Shown piece by piece: positions 60,284-64,000 of a stretch of 64,000 bases of DNA (position 1 is its first letter; every line of letters begins with the position of its first letter). The DNA lies in the NCBI GenBank assembly GCA_910584965.1, contig CAJUDZ010000007.1:66938-130937 (forward strand). The letters are read 5' to 3'. A program made the position numbers and the translations under genes. This stretch comes from an uncultured Lachnospiraceae bacterium. Its GTDB lineage: Bacteria > Bacillota > Clostridia > Lachnospirales > Lachnospiraceae. The notes under the pieces were generated by a model. It saw only the letters and a list, made by a program, of their open reading frames with translations. It had not been told where the DNA came from and did no database searches.

Positions 60284-60753
60284 TGAAGGCATATTTAAAA
60301 GACATCAGGATGGCGCTGGCGGCTATGATGCTTCTTGTATCTGCGGCCTGGGGGGCAGAGGGAAGGGCTCCGCGAAAGCAGTTCTGTGGAATTCGTTCCT
60401 TTGGGGAACCGGCTATTTGGGGTTCTGGGCTGAAAAATGGATTTTGTGCAATCTGCTGACTGAAGAAAATATTATCGCAGACGCGTTTTCGGCGATTGCA
60501 GAGCGTGCCGGCAGTATTCGGCGCATTTGCGCTGTCGTTTTACGGGTTTGGAAAGAACCGTCTGAAAACAGAAAAAGAATTAACGGTATCACATCTGGTT
60601 GTTGTTGTATATCCGTTTGCCTGGTATGCGGCGGCGATGAATCATTCTTACATACATGCGGATGTAACATACAGAAATCTGGGCATTTCGATTTTTTCTA
60701 TATTATGTTTGACGGAGTATCTGTGCTGCCTGCGGCGGCGTGAAGGAAAGTGA
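60284..60753 (+). pseudogene. Frameshifted small membrane-protein gene
   Basis: Three consecutive frame segments read as parts of one hydrophobic protein. Frame A starts MKAYLKDIRMALAAMMLLVS (60284). Frame B gives KAVLWNSFLWGTGYLGFWAE, followed by WILCNLLTEEN. Frame C, from about 60496, gives VPAVFGAFALSFYGFG and, later, HLVVVVYPFAWYAAAMNHSY, ending at the TGA 60751-60753. No single frame spans the region, so at least two frameshifts (near 60360 and 60495) must have occurred, or there are sequencing errors. About four membrane helices can be inferred. The family is not recognised. Confidence 0.6.
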
Positions 60754-60763
60754 AATAACGATA

Positions 60764-62071
60764 ATGGGCAGTAAAGGAAGAAAGAAACGTAAAAAAAAGA
60801 AATCCAATTTCATGACGCCATTTATATTTACCCTGATTTTTGTCATATCGGCCGGGGTATTTCTGATGCTTGCCTGGCTGTATGTCGGCTTGGCGGATGA
60901 ACCGGACCGTCAGGATTTTCTGGTGAAAAAAGAAACGGTAACGGAGGGGCCGGCGGCGGACGACGGGAAGGCCGAAGCAGATGAAAAGAGCAACGGGGAG
61001 GAAGACGGGGCCAAAACCGCGGAAAATGCCTCGGACAGCAGCCGGTATGGCGGTATTCTTCAGGACGAGGCTTATATGGCAGAGCATAACATCTATGCGA
61101 AAGAAGCTTTTTCCGAGGATTCCGTGACGATTACTTTTGCAGGAGATATCCTGTTTGACCCCAATTACAGCGTGATGGCCAAACTCCTGCAAAACGGCGG
61201 CGATATCGGAAGCGGGATTGCGCCGGATTTGATCGGGGAAATGCAGAGCGCCGACATTATGATGCTTAACAATGAATTTGCCTATTCGGAGGGCGGTGCG
61301 CCCATACCGGAAAAGCAGTTTACGTTCCGGGCCAGGCCGGAGTACGTTTCTTATCTGACGGATCTTGGCGTGGATATTGTATCGCTCGCCAACAATCACG
61401 CCTATGATTACGGGGAACAGGCATTTCTTGATACGATGCAGGTCCTGCGGGGGGAAGGGATTCCTTATGTGGGGGCCGGTATAAATGAACAGGAAGCTTC
61501 TTCTCCGGTCTATTTCATTATCAACGATATGAAGATCGCAATTATTTCCGCAACGCAGATTGAGCGTCTGGACAATCCGGATACAAAAGGTGCGACGGAG
61601 ACATCACCCGGCGTTTTCCGCTGTTTGAACGGAGAAAAGCTGATGCAGACCGTGGCGCAGGCGAAAGAGGAGAGCGATTTCGTGATCGTTTATATTCACT
61701 GGGGGACGGAGAACCAGGAAGAAACGGACTGGCTGCAGAACAAGCAGGCGCCGGAGCTGGCGGAAGCTGGAGCGGACCTGATCATCGGCGATCATCCGCA
61801 TATTTTGCAGAAGATCGATATCATAAACGGCGTTCCCGTTATATACAGCCTCGGTAATTTCTGGTTTAATTCCAAGCCGCTCGATACGGGGATGGTGAAA
61901 GTAACGATATCGGAAGATGGGCTGCAGAGCTTTCAGTTTCTCCCATGCAGGCAGGATAACTGCCGGACAAGCCTGCTTGAAGGAGAAGAAAAAGCGAGGG
62001 TGCTTGGCGAAATGCGCCGCATGTCTCCGAACGTGCAGATTGATGAAGACGGATATGTGGCGCTTCCTTAG
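60764..62071 (+). CDS. CapA-family (PGA_cap) metallophosphatase-like protein, membrane-anchored
   Basis: The 435-residue protein has a basic N-terminus, one transmembrane helix (about 18-40), an Asp/Glu/Lys-rich linker (50-90) and a CapA domain. Domain motifs are TFAGDILFDPNYSVM, MLNNEFAYSEGG, SLANNHAYDYGEQ, YIHWGTENQEE and GDHPHILQ near 333. CapA-family proteins take part in poly-gamma-glutamate capsule or related metabolism, but many clostridial members have no known substrate. It would face outside the cell. It interrupts the usual rplKA-rplJL arrangement. ATG 60764 is better placed than GTG 60740. Confidence 0.87.
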   Translation: MGSKGRKKRKKKKSNFMTPFIFTLIFVISAGVFLMLAWLYVGLADEPDRQDFLVKKETVTEGPAADDGKAEADEKSNGEEDGAKTAENASDSSRYGGILQDEAYMAEHNIYAKEAFSEDSVTITFAGDILFDPNYSVMAKLLQNGGDIGSGIAPDLIGEMQSADIMMLNNEFAYSEGGAPIPEKQFTFRARPEYVSYLTDLGVDIVSLANNHAYDYGEQAFLDTMQVLRGEGIPYVGAGINEQEASSPVYFIINDMKIAIISATQIERLDNPDTKGATETSPGVFRCLNGEKLMQTVAQAKEESDFVIVYIHWGTENQEETDWLQNKQAPELAEAGADLIIGDHPHILQKIDIINGVPVIYSLGNFWFNSKPLDTGMVKVTISEDGLQSFQFLPCRQDNCRTSLLEGEEKARVLGEMRRMSPNVQIDEDGYVALP

Positions 62072-62226
62072 ATTTTGCCGGAAGGGACCGGATGCCGTTT
62101 GCACGGGCATTTCACACCCGCCGGCGCACGGTTCTTTGGCAGACGCGGGTTGTTTCTGAGATCGGCGCAACCGGCGCAGTATTCGGGCAGCAACCGGCAA
62201 TCGGCGCAGTATTTTCAGAAAAAGTA

Positions 62227-62256
62227 TTGACAGCGGAAAAACAGATATGCTATATT
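62227..62256 (+). promoter_or_regulatory. Promoter of rplJ-rplL
   Basis: TTGACA at 62227-62232 and an extended -10 TGCTATATT, with TATATT at 62251-62256, are separated by 18 bases. The transcript would begin at the start of the L10 leader. Confidence 0.82.
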
Positions 62257-62257
62257 A

Positions 62258-62377
62258 TATGAGGTCGTTTGACCATGCCGAAGACAGCAGGTGCCGTGAC
62301 GGCGTAAGAATATCGCCTGCCGAGGAGAAGAGTTTATGATGAAACTGTGAACCTTCCTGTCTTCAGGGAGGTTTTTT
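62258..62377 (+). ncRNA. L10 (rplJ-rplL) leader with attenuator
   Basis: The region holds the L10-leader hallmarks CCGAAGACAGCAGGTGCC and CCTGCCGAGG. A terminator hairpin ACCTTCCTG/CAGGGAGGT (62351-62359/62364-62372) is followed by a T-run to 62377. GAAGACAG (62280-62287) is perfectly complementary to CTGTCTTC (62357-62364), which lies in the terminator. The two structures exclude each other. Binding of L10(L7/L12)4 to the upstream part would favour the terminator. Confidence 0.88.
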
Positions 62378-62445
62378 ATATTGCCTTTACTCTACTCATC
62401 CTGTCATATAGGGGTCGGCGTAAAATCTATAAGGAGGTAAATAAA

Positions 62446-63000
62446 ATGGCAAAAATTGAATTGAAGAAACCTGTCATTGAGGAGATTTCCGCAGCGATTA
62501 AAGATGCGCAGTCCGTTGTTCTTGTTGATTACCGCGGCCTTACGGTAGAACAGGATACGGAACTTCGTAAACAGCTTCGTGAAGCGGGAATCAACTACAA
62601 GGTCTATAAGAACACAATGATGAATTTTGCGTTCAAAGGCACTGAATGCGAAGCGCTTCTTCCTTATCTGGAAGGACCGAGTGCGCTTGCAATTTCCAAC
62701 GAAGATGCAACGGCGCCTGCAAGAGTTATCTGCAAGTTCGCAAAGACCGCAGACAAGCTCGAAGTCAAAGGCGGCATCGTGGAAGGCGCTGCTTATGATG
62801 CGGAAGGCATTATCAACATATCCAAAATTCCTTCCAGAGAAGAACTTATTTCCAGACTGCTTGGAAGCATGCAGTCCCCGATCACGAACTTTGCCCGCGT
62901 AATGAACCAGCTGGCGGAAAAAGGCGGCGCATCGGCATGCGAAGCTCCTGCAAAAGAAGAGCCTGCGGCGCCCGCAGAAGAAGCTCCTGCGGCTGAATAG
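62446..63000 (+). CDS. rplJ: 50S ribosomal protein L10
   Basis: The 184-residue protein has SVVLVDYRGLTVEQDTELRK (about 25-44), NTMMNFAFKG and PSRE(E)LISRLLGSMQSP as L10 signatures. The C-terminal tail is Ala/Pro/Glu-rich, as in other clostridial L10 proteins, and carries the L7/L12-binding helix before it. ATG 62446 has AAGGAGG nine bases upstream. Confidence 0.97.
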   Translation: MAKIELKKPVIEEISAAIKDAQSVVLVDYRGLTVEQDTELRKQLREAGINYKVYKNTMMNFAFKGTECEALLPYLEGPSALAISNEDATAPARVICKFAKTADKLEVKGGIVEGAAYDAEGIINISKIPSREELISRLLGSMQSPITNFARVMNQLAEKGGASACEAPAKEEPAAPAEEAPAAE

Positions 63001-63073
63001 GAAAATGAGCTGCGGCTGAAAAGCTGCATAACAGTAAATCAGATGATTAAATAAAAAATGGAGGTAAATTATC

Positions 63074-63451
63074 ATGGCAAAATTAACTGCTCAGGAATTA
63101 ATTGATGCAATCAAAGAGTTGACAGTACTGGAATTGAATGATCTGGTAAAAGCTTGCGAAGAAGAGTTCGGTGTATCCGCGGCAGCAGGCGTAGTAGTTG
63201 CAGCAGCAGGCGGCGACGCTGGCGCAGCAGTAGAAGAGAAGACAGAGTTCGACGTTGAGCTGACAGAGGTTGGCCCGAACAAAGTTAAGGTTATCAAAGT
63301 TGTTCGTGAAGCAACAGGCCTCGGCTTGAAAGAAGCAAAAGACCTTGTAGATTCCGCACCGAAGATGGTGAAAGAAGCAGCATCCAAAGAGGAAGCTGAC
63401 GACATCAAGGCAAAACTCGAAGCTGAGGGAGCTAAGGTTACGCTCAAATAA
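63074..63451 (+). CDS. rplL: 50S ribosomal protein L7/L12
   Basis: The 125-residue protein has the N-terminal dimerisation helix ([20 protein letters not shown]), an Ala/Gly hinge ([20 protein letters not shown]) and the C-terminal domain [20 protein letters not shown] for factor binding. It starts 73 bp after rplJ with a GGAGG site. Confidence 0.98.
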   Translation: MAKLTAQELIDAIKELTVLELNDLVKACEEEFGVSAAAGVVVAAAGGDAGAAVEEKTEFDVELTEVGPNKVKVIKVVREATGLGLKEAKDLVDSAPKMVKEAASKEEADDIKAKLEAEGAKVTLK

Positions 63452-63488
63452 AAAGTCGAAAAAACTTCGCATGACAAAAATCCTTCTA

Positions 63489-63626
63489 AGACAGCTAAAA
63501 AACGCTGTCTAAGAAAGATTATGTTTTGTCGGACAGAATCGTTAAACGATTCTGTCCGGCTGAGAAGAAGCAGTAGAAAATGCTGTCCAAGAAATACGAT
63601 GTTTTGTCGAGTTAAGAAGAAGCAGT
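63489..63626 (+). repeat. Hairpins and direct repeats after rplL
   Basis: AGACAGC/GCTGTCT (63489-63495/63504-63510) and a 13-bp perfect stem (63530-63542/63546-63558, loop TAA) form strong hairpins without T-runs. A 28-base unit at 63504-63531 recurs at 63582-63609 with about four changes, and AGAAGAAGCAGT occurs at 63563-63574 and 63615-63626. This may be an mRNA-processing or attenuation region before rpoB. Confidence 0.65.
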
Positions 63627-63677
63627 CCCGGGCAGGCCGTTTGGCAGGTTGAGAGGATATGCGAATATGAAGAAGAT

Positions 63678-63754
63678 AAACCGCTTACGGAAGATATTTC
63701 GTGGGCGGTTTGTTGTTATATCAGGTTTTCGAAAAGGTGTTTTTTTCGAAAACC
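63678..63754 (+). other. Two further hairpins before the rpoB promoter
   Basis: AAACCGC (63678-63684) pairs with GCGGTTT (63705-63711) followed by a mildly T-rich tail. GGTTTTCGAAAA (63724-63735) pairs with TTTTCGAAAACC (63743-63754). Either could reduce read-through from rplL into rpoB. Confidence 0.5.
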
Positions 63755-63767
63755 GGGAAAATAATGG

Positions 63768-63796
63768 TTGACTCATAGTCAGCCTTATAGTAGAAT
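63768..63796 (+). promoter_or_regulatory. Promoter of rpoB
   Basis: TTGACT at 63768-63773 and TAGAAT at 63791-63796 have a 17-base spacer. The leader to rpoB is about 85 nt. The promoter, together with the hairpins upstream, would let rpoBC be expressed apart from rplJL. Confidence 0.7.
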
Positions 63797-63888
63797 GTAT
63801 AGTGCACTATTGTGGTGTGGTATGCTTATTTGTAGAGTCGAATTTGATAAATAGGCGCTAAATCATAAAGAACGGGGTGAAATTGTCG

Positions 63889-64000
63889 ATGGAAAAGAAC
63901 AGAATCCGCGCGACTGCTTCTGGAAAGAACACGCGTATGACTTATGCACGACAGAAAGAGGTTCTGGAAATGCCGAACCTGATCGAAGTTCAGAAGAACT
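63889..64000 (+). CDS. rpoB: RNA polymerase beta subunit (N-terminal part)
   Basis: The first 37 codons are in the window. The protein starts MEKNRIRATASGKNTR, then MTYARQKEVLEMPNLIEVQKN, the conserved start of Firmicute RpoB. ATG 63889 lies nine bases after GGGGTG. A TTG at 63883 is in frame but closer to that site. The gene continues beyond the window. Confidence 0.95.
   Translation, partial: MEKNRIRATASGKNTRMTYARQKEVLEMPNLIEVQKN

Noticed and set aside
62172..62213. Two copies of CGGCGCAGTATT 30 bases apart after capA
   Set aside because: Only two short units; probably a local slippage product and not a CRISPR or a functional repeat.

Overview
The window reads as chromosomal DNA of a flagellated, low-to-moderate GC Firmicute, most likely a Lachnospiraceae-type clostridium. 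The evidence is clostridial Shine-Dalgarno sequences (AAGGAGG), sigma-28 type flagellar promoters, the rpmG-secE-nusG-rplKA-rplJL-rpoB order with L1- and L10-type leaders, and the style of the flagellin, FlgN-like and FlxA-like proteins. No tRNA, rRNA, insertion sequence, prophage or CRISPR array was seen.

Layout. (1) 1-2350: tail of a fliD-type cap gene, fliS, a FlgN-like chaperone and a 360-residue flagellin behind a near-consensus sigma-28 promoter, closed by a strong terminator. (2) 2433-7902, minus strand: three paralogous GT2-TPR glycosyltransferases, a plain GT2 and a CgeB-type glycosyltransferase. (3) 8019-8211: a perfect 43-bp inverted repeat enclosing a sequence element that recurs at 53.5 kb. 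(4) 8373-9827: two tandem IspD/TarI-like cytidylyltransferases. (5) 10258-49365, plus strand, mostly AT-rich until about 47.1 kb: a glycan-biosynthesis island of about 31 genes. It holds a partial legionaminic-acid pathway (LegB, LegX/PtmE, LegG, LegI, LegF) interrupted by a formyltransferase/PIG-L deacetylase/PLP barrel/ATP-grasp/methyltransferase cassette; a second acylamino-sugar block (WbpB-like, WbqC-like, formyltransferase, FemAB/GNAT, WbpE-like); and a run of glycosyltransferases and decorating enzymes. Ten proteins carry the same small Rossmann-like module. A LicD protein and a LicC-aminotransferase fusion complete the set. (6) 49389-51639, minus strand: two more GT2-TPR paralogues. 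(7) 51931-53417: a small HTH protein overlapping UDP-galactopyranose mutase. (8) 53593-55341: a biotin-dependent acyl-CoA carboxyltransferase behind a strong promoter and a palindromic operator. (9) 55525-57635, minus strand: a second FliD-like protein and an FlxA-like protein. (10) 57818-64000: the rpmG-secE-nusG-rplK-rplA, capA, rplJ-rplL, rpoB region.

Interpretation. The sugar island lies between two flagellar gene blocks and encodes no recognisable flippase, polymerase, priming transferase or ABC exporter. The simplest reading is a cytoplasmic glycan pathway that decorates flagellin with a heavily modified nonulosonic-acid-type glycan. The GT2-TPR proteins are candidate protein glycosyltransferases, and the methyl-, formyl-, acyl-, fucosyl- and phospho-substituent enzymes would diversify the chain. 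This is inference from content and context. The right end of the window is ordinary housekeeping sequence, apart from an unusual capA insertion between rplA and rplJ.
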